Positions 26,773-36,168 of a stretch of 64,000 nucleotides of DNA are shown one piece after another. Every line of letters starts with the position of its first letter. Within the stretch, counting starts at the first letter, position 1. The DNA is taken from positions 1 through 64,000 of the forward strand of contig JAODUP010000583.1 in NCBI GenBank assembly GCA_025642065.1, read 5' to 3'. A model generated the notes under the pieces. It was not told where the DNA came from. It saw only the letters and a program-made list of their open reading frames with translations, and did not search any database. The DNA is from Paralvinella palmiformis (Eukaryota; Annelida; Polychaeta; Terebellida; Alvinellidae). The translations under genes and the position numbers were made by a program.

Positions 26773-26792
26773 GCACTCCCCCTAAAGACTTT

Positions 26793-27557
26793 CTATAATG
26801 TTTCTACCATAGAACGCATATCTATACAAAACACACGTGCATGTGGAGGTTGTTGTAAAGCAAAACATACCGCATCTGCTACATCTTCTGGATTCAAAAT
26901 ATCACACCGTTTCATGTCTTTTTGACTACGCCCATGCCCCATCGCAAAATTACTGCGTACACTGCCTGGTGCAATGAGAGTAACTTTAATACCTTTTCTA
27001 CGCACTTCATAATCTAATGCCTGAGCAAATCCCGCCTGTGCAAATTTTGTTGCGCAATACACTACCTCATACGATTTGCCTTTCAACCCTGAAACAGATC
27101 CTATAAAGATAATCCACCCCTGTTTTCTATGTATCATATCTGGTAAAAATGCCTGGGTGCATAGAAATGAACCACGCATATTAGTATTCATCATCCACTC
27201 ATAATCTTCAATGGTACAAGATAAAAAAGGTGCATACTTCCCTACTCCTGCATTATTTATAAGTATGTCTACATGTGCAAAATGAGAGAAGACACGAGTT
27301 TTTACCTCTTCAACTCCTGCTACTGTGCTTATATCAGCCTGTACAACAAGACTTTCATCTCCCCAGGTGGTTTTTATTTCATCTGCAAGATTTTTTAAAT
27401 CAACAAAACTACGTGCAACCAAAACTAAGCGTATTCCATATGCAGCTAATTTTTTTGCAATCGATCGCCCAATTCCTCGACTTGCACCTGTAATAACAGC
27501 TACTTGTCCCCGTAATAAGATATTTTTATCACATACATCTGAATCAGTGTTCACCAC
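26793..27557 (-). CDS. Short-chain dehydrogenase/reductase
   Basis: This 254-residue Rossmann oxidoreductase has TGASRGIG near residue 19, NNAGVGKYAPF, and YCATK after the serine in FIGSVSG. This is the classical SDR pattern, resembling 3-oxoacyl-ACP reductase-type enzymes. The start is a GTG, with a second GTG adjacent, and no ribosome site. It lies between ribA and the MscS gene with short gaps. It is a paralogue of the SDR at 18547, and its substrate is unknown. Confidence 0.85.
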   Translation of the reverse strand: MVNTDSDVCDKNILLRGQVAVITGASRGIGRSIAKKLAAYGIRLVLVARSFVDLKNLADEIKTTWGDESLVVQADISTVAGVEEVKTRVFSHFAHVDILINNAGVGKYAPFLSCTIEDYEWMMNTNMRGSFLCTQAFLPDMIHRKQGWIIFIGSVSGLKGKSYEVVYCATKFAQAGFAQALDYEVRRKGIKVTLIAPGSVRSNFAMGHGRSQKDMKRCDILNPEDVADAVCFALQQPPHARVFCIDMRSMVETL

Positions 27558-27581
27558 TAGGCAAGAAACCCACCATTCACA

Positions 27582-28199
27582 TCAAGATTGTATTGATTCA
27601 TGCTCAAAATCAATTAAATGCCCCAGTTTTTTCGCCTTTGTTTCCAAATAATGACGCATCAATCCATTTGTTTTTTTAGGTAATAAGGGAATACGCTTAT
27701 TGAGAATAATCCCTGCCTCTTCCAAAGTATGCATTTTATTAGGATTATTTGTTAACAAGTCCACGCTTGTAACATGTAAATATTGTAAGATTGCCACCGC
27801 AACATCATAATTTCGCAGATCAGCCTGATGACCAAGACGTAGATTAGCATCTACGGTATCATATCCTTCATCCTGCAAATTATATGCTCGTAATTTTTCA
27901 GCCAACCCTATGCCCCGACCTTCTTGTCGTAAATACAACAATATACCATTTTTCTTTTCAGCAATTCTCTCTAAGGACAAGCGTAATTGCTCACCGCAAT
28001 CACACCGAGTCGAACCTAACACATCACCAGTAAAACATTCCGAGTGTATCCGGAGCAACATATTTTTCTGCACCGTTCCAAGAAGTAATGCACAGTGCTC
28101 TCTTTGCAGAGAATCTTCGGGATCAACAAAAAGAAACGTAGTATACACTCCATATTTCGTAGGAAGCTTCGTGCATACTTTTTCAATTATCGATACCAT
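27582..28199 (-). CDS. ribA: GTP cyclohydrolase II
   Basis: This enzyme converts GTP to 2,5-diamino-6-ribosylamino-pyrimidinone phosphate, formate and pyrophosphate, the first step of riboflavin synthesis. At 205 residues it has the stand-alone RibA size, without the RibB domain. The zinc site is CFTGDVLGSTRCDC and the GTP-binding and catalytic part YLRQEGRGIGL. No other rib genes are in the window. The start is ATG in AT-rich DNA with no Shine-Dalgarno site. Confidence 0.95.
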   Translation of the reverse strand: MVSIIEKVCTKLPTKYGVYTTFLFVDPEDSLQREHCALLLGTVQKNMLLRIHSECFTGDVLGSTRCDCGEQLRLSLERIAEKKNGILLYLRQEGRGIGLAEKLRAYNLQDEGYDTVDANLRLGHQADLRNYDVAVAILQYLHVTSVDLLTNNPNKMHTLEEAGIILNKRIPLLPKKTNGLMRHYLETKAKKLGHLIDFEHESIQS

Positions 28200-28289
28200 A
28201 TTTTATAATATGGTACATATGGTAAGTGGTCAATACTACCCTTCTGTGTATATATTGATATTATATGCATAATATGTAATATATCTATT

Positions 28290-29450
28290 ATGAACATTCT
28301 TGTTTATACATTAACAAAGAATGAAGCCCGAGAACTCCATACAAATTTACAGAAGAAGTTTCGAGAAAGAATTCATCTGTGGATGTATCACAGTATTCAA
28401 CAGATAGAAAATGCTTTATTTGAAAGAAGATGGATCTTATTTATTTTCCGTCACACAGGTAACCAGATAATTACTTTCAGTAAAAACCTAAAGCAAGATG
28501 AATTATTTCAATCGCTCCCTATTATCATGATCTCAAACACGCTTTCTTTTTCTCAATCTATATCATTTTGTGACATATCCCTCTTATCATATGAAACATA
28601 TATTCTTTCCTCGCATAGTTATTCTTTAATACGTAAACATATACTATATCAAAAAGCATTGCATGATATACAAGAAGCAAATGAACAAAAAATAGAAAAC
28701 TATCTTATGACCAGTATCGTAAAACGCTATATTTCCCGCACTACATATTCGTGTATTGTACAGTCGACCCAAAAGCAAAAGTTGTCAATACAGGAAGAAA
28801 ATCTCTTTTTAACCGCTGTCTTTGCTGATATCAGTAATTTTACCAAGCTTTCAGAAACCATATCAGTACAGGAAGTAATTACCATACTTAACATTTTGTT
28901 TCATACCGTTGTTCCTATCATACACTTGAATGGAGGAGATATTGATAAATTCATGGGAGATGAATTTTTTGCTGTGTTTTTTGATTCCCGCGCGGCATTG
29001 CGCGCAACACAACAAATTCAACAGAAAATACAGCAAATTCCAGAATTAGTTAAGCAAAAAATCCAGCTTCACATAGGAATACATTATGGAATAGTATTAA
29101 GGGGAAATGTTGGTAGTGATGAACGATCTGATCACACATTAATAGGAAATACTATTAATACTGCCTCACGTTTAGAATCCATCTGTCCACCAGGAGAAAT
29201 AATTGCAAGTACCGCAGTAATCAAGCACGCCGATATCTTTGTACCTCATATGTATCGTCGGACAGCAAAATTACGAGGAATGGAGGGAAAAATAACCTAT
29301 TATACCTTATTTCATTATTTTGAACGAAATCCACGTATCTTAAAACATAAAATATTTTCTTTAAAGCCGATCCGAAAAATAAACCACATGCGGTTCAAGA
29401 AAGAGAGCGGGCAAGTCATCCCAACAGCTGAACAAAAGAATCTGGTGTGA
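28290..29450 (+). CDS. Class III adenylate/guanylate cyclase with degenerate receiver-like domain
   Basis: This is a 386-residue protein. The first ~130 residues resemble a response-regulator fold but lack the usual phosphoacceptor arrangement. A linker helix follows, then a catalytic domain at about 174-350. FADISNFTKLSE carries the first metal aspartate, NGGDIDKFMGDEFFAVF the second, and GNTINTASRLES the transition-state Asn/Arg region. cAMP is the likelier product from the overall pattern, but the base-specificity residues were not verified. The 3' end overlaps the convergent SbcC-like gene by 90 bases. Confidence 0.85.
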   Translation: MNILVYTLTKNEARELHTNLQKKFRERIHLWMYHSIQQIENALFERRWILFIFRHTGNQIITFSKNLKQDELFQSLPIIMISNTLSFSQSISFCDISLLSYETYILSSHSYSLIRKHILYQKALHDIQEANEQKIENYLMTSIVKRYISRTTYSCIVQSTQKQKLSIQEENLFLTAVFADISNFTKLSETISVQEVITILNILFHTVVPIIHLNGGDIDKFMGDEFFAVFFDSRAALRATQQIQQKIQQIPELVKQKIQLHIGIHYGIVLRGNVGSDERSDHTLIGNTINTASRLESICPPGEIIASTAVIKHADIFVPHMYRRTAKLRGMEGKITYYTLFHYFERNPRILKHKIFSLKPIRKINHMRFKKESGQVIPTAEQKNLV

Positions 29451-31811
29451 CTGTGCATAGTGGCTAAGCAAATTAGCCAATAGTTTCCTGCGCTCAGTAT
29501 CTAACTGTGCAAATGGATCATCAAGAACCAAAAAACCACCATTGGGATATAATACATCCATTGTGGCCAAACGAGCAGCAAGTGCCAATACTACTTTTGT
29601 ACCACTGGAAAGATGTGTAGATTGAATTGAATAACTATCTTTAGATAGCTCCGAGTATATGTCATTAAACGCCAATTTATAACGATTATTTGAGAGCATA
29701 GAAAAACGTTTTGTAAAGTTCTCTCTAAAAGGCTCAAAAATAAGACGCTGTGCTTCTTCTTCTAGTCTATGCGCTGTATCGCGTATAACACACAGATGTT
29801 CTCCTTCTTGCCGTGCAGTATAGAACGCTTGTTCACAAAAACTCATATGCCGTGCAAGATCTTCTTCAGACGCATAAGCACCTAGTGCATTCATCCATAA
29901 AAAATATACTTTATTTAAATCTTCGCGAAGTAAATCACGTTCTTTCTCATTTTGATCAAGTTCATCCTGCAAATCTTGATGCTGTCGATCAAGAGACATT
30001 CGATTATCCTCACTTATCAATGGTTCTTTTGCATCTTCATTGTGTTCTGTCATTATTTTCTTATCAATAAGAACATTGAGTTCATCTAAACTGCCAAACT
30101 TCTCACAATATTTGCGTATAGTCGTTTCTAATGATTCAATATCTTCCGCAATTTTTCTTTTACCCACCTCAAGCTCTCCTGACGTTTTTAATAAGACTTC
30201 AAGTGGTTCTATATTTTTCTTTTCTAAATTCTCTATGTTCTCTTTTAATTGCTCAAGGGAAACCTTTTCCATGCTCAATTTCTCTCGTTCTTCCTCAAGT
30301 TGTCGCTTATAGGTATCAAATTTATGGACCTGTTCCTCAAGTTCCTTAGTACTACCCATACGAAACTTTTGTAAAATTTCATTTTTCTCACACAGCAATG
30401 AATCACGCAAAACTTGATCTTCATTCAAGTGACGAGATCCTTTTTCCATACGAATATCAAAATCTCGAGATGTAAGTAAAAATGAAGTAAGCCCTTTAAA
30501 ACTTATTTCGGAATGCTCTGATACTTCAATATGCTTCTTCTCCTGAAGACCTAATTGAAGCTCAATATCTGTTGTTGTATGTCCTTTAATGATAAGACGA
30601 AAAGAATCATATTGCTCTCCATCTGTTTCAGGGTGAGCATATAGTATCTGATAGCGTTCCAGAGATTTTTCTATCACCCTCAAACGATCAAGAGTCTGTT
30701 TTTCTGGTACATAAACTGCATTACACTTTTCTTCAAATTGTATGACTTTTTTTTGTATATCTTGCATGCGTTTGTATCGCTGAAGAAGTTCTGGTAATTT
30801 TTCTTTTTCCCGAGCAATTGGCAATAGTTCTTCAATTTTTCTTAAATCTTCTTTGATCGTTCTTAGCTCTTCTTTCTTTTTAGATAGAATTGTTATGTAA
30901 CGAGGCCATTTTTGTCGCACGTCTCGTAATTCCTGCAATTCTCGTGTTGTCCGGTCATACTCAAGTTGCCGATTAACTTGTTTGAGTTGTTCAATAACCG
31001 CACTTATACGATCATGTAGCTGTATACACTGTTTTTCTTTATCACTAAATCGTTGCTGGAGTTGTGCATGTTCCTTTTGAACCTCTCTCACTTTGTATAA
31101 GTGTGACTCTGCTTCTTTCCACGCATAATAGCGCTCAAGAATAATCCCTACATTCTTTTTCCATGGATTGCTCACTCCACGCCCCTTAGCAGGGCCTTCC
31201 TGTTCTTTATCCCAATTAGCATAGCATGCATCAATTTTATCATTCAGTAGATCCTTAAATTGAGCCACCGAGAATGAAGAAACAGGAACAAATACACGTT
31301 GTCTTAGTTTTTCTTCTAGTACCTGCCCAAGCTCTCGTTCCGATTGTAATGCTACATAAAAACTATCTTGCTGATCTTGTGTTTGTACAGAAATAAGCTG
31401 CATTATGCCTGCAGGAAGAGGCAAAAATAACCGGTTGAGCTCATCCTGCTGGGTTGCCACAACGCTACCTGTATTCAGCTCTTTAACTTCAAGAAATCCC
31501 TTGTATTTTTCAGTTTCTCCCCTAATCAATTCCCATCTTTTTACAACACGATACCGTATATCTTCCTGAATGAATTCAGCTATAACTTCAGGCTGTTTCC
31601 TTCTATCCAACGATGCAAAACTTCTTACTAACTCTTGCTGACGACCCCTGCCAATCTCAGTCGGGGTAAACAGTACATGGGAAATAGCATGCACCAGTGT
31701 TGACTTTCCCGATTCATTTGGTCCAACACAAATATTTATACGAGCATCGTAGTTCACTGTCCTACGTGCGATACCACAAAAGTTGTTTACAGATAGTGAG
31801 GATAAGATCAT
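29361..31811 (-). CDS. SbcC/YhaN-like AAA ATPase with coiled coil
   Basis: This 816-residue SMC-like ATPase is predicted to work with the adjacent SbcD-like nuclease on DNA ends. Walker A is GPNESGKSTL near residue 32. The C-terminal lobe has the signature LSSGTKVVLALAARLA and Walker B LVLDDPFAQLD. The middle is a long charged coiled coil. No CxxC zinc hook is visible, and the length is below that of canonical SbcC (about 1050), so it is closer to the YhaN type. The ATG overlaps the upstream gene's stop (ATGA). Confidence 0.85.
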   Translation of the reverse strand: MILSSLSVNNFCGIARRTVNYDARINICVGPNESGKSTLVHAISHVLFTPTEIGRGRQQELVRSFASLDRRKQPEVIAEFIQEDIRYRVVKRWELIRGETEKYKGFLEVKELNTGSVVATQQDELNRLFLPLPAGIMQLISVQTQDQQDSFYVALQSERELGQVLEEKLRQRVFVPVSSFSVAQFKDLLNDKIDACYANWDKEQEGPAKGRGVSNPWKKNVGIILERYYAWKEAESHLYKVREVQKEHAQLQQRFSDKEKQCIQLHDRISAVIEQLKQVNRQLEYDRTTRELQELRDVRQKWPRYITILSKKKEELRTIKEDLRKIEELLPIAREKEKLPELLQRYKRMQDIQKKVIQFEEKCNAVYVPEKQTLDRLRVIEKSLERYQILYAHPETDGEQYDSFRLIIKGHTTTDIELQLGLQEKKHIEVSEHSEISFKGLTSFLLTSRDFDIRMEKGSRHLNEDQVLRDSLLCEKNEILQKFRMGSTKELEEQVHKFDTYKRQLEEEREKLSMEKVSLEQLKENIENLEKKNIEPLEVLLKTSGELEVGKRKIAEDIESLETTIRKYCEKFGSLDELNVLIDKKIMTEHNEDAKEPLISEDNRMSLDRQHQDLQDELDQNEKERDLLREDLNKVYFLWMNALGAYASEEDLARHMSFCEQAFYTARQEGEHLCVIRDTAHRLEEEAQRLIFEPFRENFTKRFSMLSNNRYKLAFNDIYSELSKDSYSIQSTHLSSGTKVVLALAARLATMDVLYPNGGFLVLDDPFAQLDTERRKLLANLLSHYAQSHQILLFSCWDDLPALFLEPHVVYFSDRL

Positions 31812-32926
31812 TGTTTACACGTTTCCTGAATAAGTTGATAGGCAAGACTCAACTCCTCATCTTTTTTCTCCTCAAGAAAATAAGCAAGTAATAGGAAGGG
31901 AAATGATTGTTCAGGAAATTCATCAAGAACCTTTTTATCAAAACTATTTTTCATAGCCTTCTCATCCAGTTCTATATACAAAAAATCTCGTTGTAAACGA
32001 TCTTTAAAATGTATCCAGTTTTCTCGAAAATCTTTTGACACAAAACCTTCTAATTTTATACGAAGGAGTGTAACTGCTGGATTATATGGTAAAAGTTTTC
32101 TTTCTAGATCATCTATCGTATTTTCAGTGCAAATCATCGACAACTCAGCAAAATGTAAAGATCCCGGTGATAGTGTTTCTTTCTTATATATTCCTTTTTC
32201 GGATGCTTCTAAAAACCATGCAGATCCCGGATGAAGATGATCAAATCCATCGGGTTCGGGAGATCCTGGGAAAAGCACCCACTCAGGACCTCCTTGTTTA
32301 TCTTGAGGTCGCACTACATGTGCATGCCCGATTATCCAAAAATCAGCATGCAAAAGCTGAAGCTCGTGGGTTGTTTTAGGAAAATATTGTCCATATGTAT
32401 CAGGAGTCATCCCTAGTACAGTACCATGTCCTAGTCCGATGCAGAGTTTTTCCTCATCTTCCTTTATGTGATGTACATACCTAGTTAGACTTTCTTTTCC
32501 GTGTAAATTAGTACAAGGTAAAGCGTATATGAGTACTGGTAAGTCGATAAATTCTTGAAGAGGGTATCTCCCAGGTTTCTCAAAAACAAAAAGAATATCA
32601 CTGTGTTCCTTCTTGACCCTTTCCCATAAATCTGTTTGCGCAGTATCAGAATGATCATGATTTCCTGGCACAACAAGAACTGCATTCCCTCGAAATGTCT
32701 GAAGAATTCTCAAGGTTCGTTGAATCAGATGTTCAGATACTGAGGTACTGTCAAATAAGTCGCCTGCTATGAGAAATAGATGTGAATTCTTCTCATTTGC
32801 AATGCGCACTAAGTTATCCAACGCACACAGCCGAGCCTCCACAAGCTTCTCTCGAATCCCAATTGGATAAGACATAAACGTCTTACCTATATGCAAATCA
32901 GCACATGCAGTGATACGGATATTCAT
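31808..32926 (-). CDS. SbcD/YhaO-like DNA repair phosphoesterase
   Basis: This 372-residue calcineurin-type nuclease shows its metal motifs in order: ADLHIGKTF, AGDLFDSTS, VPGNHDH, GLGHGT and IGHAHV. It should process DNA double-strand ends or hairpins together with the ATPase encoded next, with 4 bases of overlap. A weak AAGAAAG site precedes the ATG. The C-terminal ~120 residues are less conserved and probably bind the partner. Confidence 0.88.
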   Translation of the reverse strand: MNIRITACADLHIGKTFMSYPIGIREKLVEARLCALDNLVRIANEKNSHLFLIAGDLFDSTSVSEHLIQRTLRILQTFRGNAVLVVPGNHDHSDTAQTDLWERVKKEHSDILFVFEKPGRYPLQEFIDLPVLIYALPCTNLHGKESLTRYVHHIKEDEEKLCIGLGHGTVLGMTPDTYGQYFPKTTHELQLLHADFWIIGHAHVVRPQDKQGGPEWVLFPGSPEPDGFDHLHPGSAWFLEASEKGIYKKETLSPGSLHFAELSMICTENTIDDLERKLLPYNPAVTLLRIKLEGFVSKDFRENWIHFKDRLQRDFLYIELDEKAMKNSFDKKVLDEFPEQSFPFLLLAYFLEEKKDEELSLAYQLIQETCKQ

Positions 32927-32972
32927 AATTTCTTTCTTGATTATAGTACCATTACTGTATATGCTTAAACAA

Positions 32973-33044
32973 GGGCGATTAACTCAGCGGAAGAGTGCTA
33001 CCTTCACACGGTAGAAGTCGGCAGTTCAATCCTGCCATCGCCCA
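32973..33044 (+). tRNA. tRNA-Val (anticodon CAC)
   Basis: A full cloverleaf of 72 bases: acceptor GGGCGAT/ATCGCCC, D stem ACTC/GAGT, anticodon stem CTACC/GGTAG with loop TTCACAC, and T arm GGCAG-TTCAATC-CTGCC. The discriminator is A, and CCA is not encoded. It decodes GUG. Confidence 0.93.
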
Positions 33045-33063
33045 TTCTGGAAAATCTGACCTT

Positions 33064-33137
33064 TGGAGAATAGGGGGCTCGAACCCCTGACCTGTTGATT
33101 GCGAACCAACCGCTCTAGCCATCTGAGCTAATTCCCC
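33064..33137 (-). tRNA. tRNA-Ala (anticodon CGC)
   Basis: A 74-base cloverleaf on the - strand. The acceptor GGGGAAT pairs with ATTCTCC and includes a G3-T70 (G-U) pair, the alanine identity element. The anticodon loop is TTCGCAA, so it reads GCG. The discriminator is A, with no encoded CCA. It is convergent with tRNA-Val, 19 bases away. Confidence 0.92.
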
Positions 33138-33196
33138 GTATGGAAAATTTTAGTCTCATATAAAAATTTTGTCGAGCCTCCTCTTAAATTGTTTAA

Positions 33197-33628
33197 TTAA
33201 ATGTTATCTGATGTCCCACTTGTCTCACTTATTTGATCCTCTACAGGAGAAATCTCAGATGCATCTTTATCTTCTGTCTTCTCTTTCGTTCGCCAAGCCC
33301 CTCTACTTTGAAACTCAACGTGATCCCCTATAACTTTCACACGCGATTGCACAGATCCTGCATCATTTTCCCATCTGTCCTGCTTCAAGCGCCCACTGAC
33401 ACGCACTCCCCTTCCCTTACTTAAATACTTGTGACAATTTTCTGCAACTTGCTCCCAGACCTCCACGTCAAAATAAAACACATCCTTATGCGTTTCGCTT
33501 TCTCGCTTTGTATAGCGATTATGTGCAATAGTGAAATTGCACACGCTCTTACCCGATGTAAGCTCCTGCAAAACAGGATCTTTTACAAGATTTCCTTCAA
33601 TAAGAACAGAATTAAGTGGATTATTCAT
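33197..33628 (-). CDS. ssb: Single-stranded DNA-binding protein
   Basis: This OB-fold protein coats single-stranded DNA in replication and repair. The N-terminus MNNPLNSVLIEGNLVKDP and the stretches CNFTIAHNRYT and VEVWEQVAENCHKYLSKG are typical. I choose the ATG at 33628, which has an AAAGGAG site at good spacing. A GTG two codons upstream is the alternative. The acidic tail is present, but the protein ends TSDNI and lacks the canonical DDIPF-type tip that recruits partner proteins. Confidence 0.92.
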   Translation of the reverse strand: MNNPLNSVLIEGNLVKDPVLQELTSGKSVCNFTIAHNRYTKRESETHKDVFYFDVEVWEQVAENCHKYLSKGRGVRVSGRLKQDRWENDAGSVQSRVKVIGDHVEFQSRGAWRTKEKTEDKDASEISPVEDQISETSGTSDNI

Positions 33629-33726
33629 ACACACTCTCCTTTCTAAAGTTATTTATTAGAAGTAACGAGCAAAAGCCACGTGATGCTTGATCTTGTGAAA
33701 AAATATATTGCTCAGTATACTTAAGC

Positions 33727-34443
33727 ATGCAAAAAATGAGTGTCGTAATTATTTTGTGTGTAACCTTCTTCTCATACGCAGAGTCATCAGACAAGCAAGA
33801 AAATCCTCTATGGGTCATACAAACACACAACATTTCTAATGAGAAATCATATTACACTATGAATAATCTTATCAAGAACGGTTACTTTCCAGCAGGTATA
33901 GCCACCTTCAAATCCGATATTTCTGTGCTATACTACCTTGCACCTAAAAAGCCTATTAAAAAATGGATTTTCTATGAATTCACTGACTTAAATAAACTAA
34001 ATAAAGAATTTTCTGCTTTTTTGTTAAAAGGATGGTTTCCCATAGATATTTCAGCAGCAGAATCCGTATTGCGTGTTCTTTTCGTCCCAAGTGAGAAAAA
34101 AGTTAAAGACTGGAAAATCATCATTATTGCTTCCCTTGACGCGCTTAAAGCCCAACATCGTATTTACTATGACAAAGGCTACATACTTGCAGGGATGAGT
34201 AAAAAAAAGAATGGTAAATACTGGGTCCTGTTCATCAAAACCAAAGCAGAATCATCACCTCTTCAACGAAGTACTGACGAACTACTGCTTATTTCTTTTA
34301 AGGATCTAGAAAAGAAACTTACAGAAAAACTATTACAATATTCCTTTCCTCAATCAATCCTTCAAGAAGATGCTACAACCTATTTTATACGATTTTTTCC
34401 TTCTCTCAAGACACCAAACAAAAAACAAAACACCCTAAAATAA
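33727..34443 (+). CDS. Secreted protein with four internal repeats, function unknown
   Basis: This 238-residue protein has an apparent signal peptide (MSVVIILCVTFFSYA). The mature part consists of about four divergent repeats of ~45-50 residues. Each opens with a W/L-x-I strand and continues with a helix containing LN or LK pairs, a G(Y/W)FP-type turn and a second strand near VLYYLAP, VLFVPS, VLFIKT or FIRFFP. I recognise no family. It is probably periplasmic. It is divergent from ssb and convergent with a Tpr-like gene, with a strong bidirectional hairpin between. Confidence 0.7.
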   Translation: MQKMSVVIILCVTFFSYAESSDKQENPLWVIQTHNISNEKSYYTMNNLIKNGYFPAGIATFKSDISVLYYLAPKKPIKKWIFYEFTDLNKLNKEFSAFLLKGWFPIDISAAESVLRVLFVPSEKKVKDWKIIIIASLDALKAQHRIYYDKGYILAGMSKKKNGKYWVLFIKTKAESSPLQRSTDELLLISFKDLEKKLTEKLLQYSFPQSILQEDATTYFIRFFPSLKTPNKKQNTLK

Positions 34444-34475
34444 AGAGGAAAGAACAACAAGTTCTTTCCTCTTTA
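34441..34475. terminator. Bidirectional terminator
   Basis: A perfect 15-bp stem (34441-34455 with 34461-34475, core AGAGGAAAGAAC) with loop AACAA lies between convergent genes ending at 34443 and 34509. A/T runs on both sides fit use in both directions. Confidence 0.85.
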
Positions 34476-34508
34476 TATTGTTTCGTTAAGCTAAATTCTT
34501 AAAATAAT

Positions 34509-36020
34509 TTAAAATTCAACCTTTACTCCTAAGTAAATACGTCCAAACCTTGAATTAGAATGTGTAATATTCGAGTTAACCTCATCCGTAGCTGCTTGAA
34601 AAAGCTTATCTCCCTTCTTCGTCACAGTAGTTTGTAGTATATTTCCTGATTCCCAATCAAGGCTAAATGTAGTATTAGCTACTAACTCAGTTATATCCAA
34701 ACCCACCTTTACTTGAAGATCCCCCGCTTTGGGAGAATTAGTAGTTAAAGCAGCACTTGAACGATAAATAAGTCCCACATGAGGATCAACTTTCCCTACA
34801 TCTAAACTAGTATAAAATCCTGTACCATATCTGAGATCTTTAACAAGATTCTTTGATAAAAGGTTAGCATATAGATCAAAAATCAAGGAAGCACCCAGCA
34901 TAGGAATAATGCCTTTATCGCCATCATCTTCGTACAATGCTACCTTCGCATACATGAAGTGTTGTCGATCGTTTTTAGGACCTGCTCCCAAAAAATCTTT
35001 ATTTACATATACAACCCCAATACCTACTCCCGACGTAACTTCTACACCATCATCGAAAAAGCCTACACTCTTATTTGTTTGTTTTACTCCTCGTTTATCC
35101 CATTGAGCACTAATAGAAAGTGCTGCTTGAATATCAAAAAGATGTTTAGAGCCTTCTAGCGGCCGTAGTCCAAACTCAACTCCTACAAATGGTTTGAGGG
35201 AAATATCCCCATCAAGAATTATTGGTATCTCTTTTGAAAGGCTAACTCCCATAGCAAGTTTCTCATAAGCTGAAGATTTATTACCTACTGCTGTAGACAA
35301 CCAATCTCCTTTTATACCAAGGAGAAAATCAATATCCATAAAGCTCTTATAAGTTGTCTCAAGACTCACATAATAACTATCCTCTTTCTCTGGATTATTA
35401 GCAGCACTTAAAGCTCCTACCTGAGAAGCTAGACCAAGTTCTATGTTAAGAGCCTTATTCTTTAAAAAATTAAAGCCTATCGCCACTCCTGCAATATCTT
35501 CTCCATCATCAAATACCCTAAGACCACTAGGAATATTAATAACATGTCCAGTTATTACGGTATATTCACGAGCCTTACCCGTATCAAAATCTCCACCTGT
35601 AAGACTAATATACACCATAGGGCCAAGCCTGATTTCCGCTTCAATTGCACCCCAACTTATCGTGAGAGGATGACTAATAGCTGTCTTTGCGTCATATTTT
35701 TTATCATTAGAATCATAATCAGGTCCATGCGTATCACTATCAATAGTGATCTTTACATCTTCTACCTTTATCCATCCATAAATATCCCCTTCACCAAATT
35801 CCTCTGTTTTCTTATCTCGTAAAAGCATCTCTATGCTAAATTCCGCATATGACTCAAAACCAGTAGTAATACCTACCTTATCAGGTATGGTATCAAGATC
35901 CACACCAAACTTTGCTTCAGCTGTTGCAGTAATTTTAGGTTCAACTGCTAGTTCTGCAAAGGAAGGAAACACCATTACAACTAGCATCAAAAAAAATGAA
36001 AAAAACTTTAAGTATTTCAT
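34509..36020 (-). CDS. Tpr/Msp-like outer-membrane protein
   Basis: This 503-residue protein has a signal peptide (cleavage after VFPSFA). It is rich in amphipathic beta strands, as expected for an outer-membrane beta-barrel. The order of elements resembles treponemal Tpr/Msp proteins: KITATAEAKFGVDLD, a GEGDIYGWIKVEDVKI strand, WGAIEAEIRLGPMVYISLT, a DDGEDIAGVAIGF stretch, and a C-terminal MLGASLIFDLYAN strand. It ends in a strand with Phe (VKVEF), usual for BAM substrates. A GGAGG site precedes the ATG. It may be a porin or adhesin. Its paralogue lies directly upstream. Confidence 0.75.
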   Translation of the reverse strand: MKYLKFFSFFLMLVVMVFPSFAELAVEPKITATAEAKFGVDLDTIPDKVGITTGFESYAEFSIEMLLRDKKTEEFGEGDIYGWIKVEDVKITIDSDTHGPDYDSNDKKYDAKTAISHPLTISWGAIEAEIRLGPMVYISLTGGDFDTGKAREYTVITGHVINIPSGLRVFDDGEDIAGVAIGFNFLKNKALNIELGLASQVGALSAANNPEKEDSYYVSLETTYKSFMDIDFLLGIKGDWLSTAVGNKSSAYEKLAMGVSLSKEIPIILDGDISLKPFVGVEFGLRPLEGSKHLFDIQAALSISAQWDKRGVKQTNKSVGFFDDGVEVTSGVGIGVVYVNKDFLGAGPKNDRQHFMYAKVALYEDDGDKGIIPMLGASLIFDLYANLLSKNLVKDLRYGTGFYTSLDVGKVDPHVGLIYRSSAALTTNSPKAGDLQVKVGLDITELVANTTFSLDWESGNILQTTVTKKGDKLFQAATDEVNSNITHSNSRFGRIYLGVKVEF

Positions 36021-36168
36021 ATAGATTCCTCCAAATTATTATTTCTAGTATAGAACATATAGATCACACCTAAAATAAAGCACTTGCTTTCCTGCAAGCC
36101 TTTATTAAATGCTCCCTATATAAAACTAACTTGAAAATACTAAACATATTATCTCCTATTAAAAAAAA

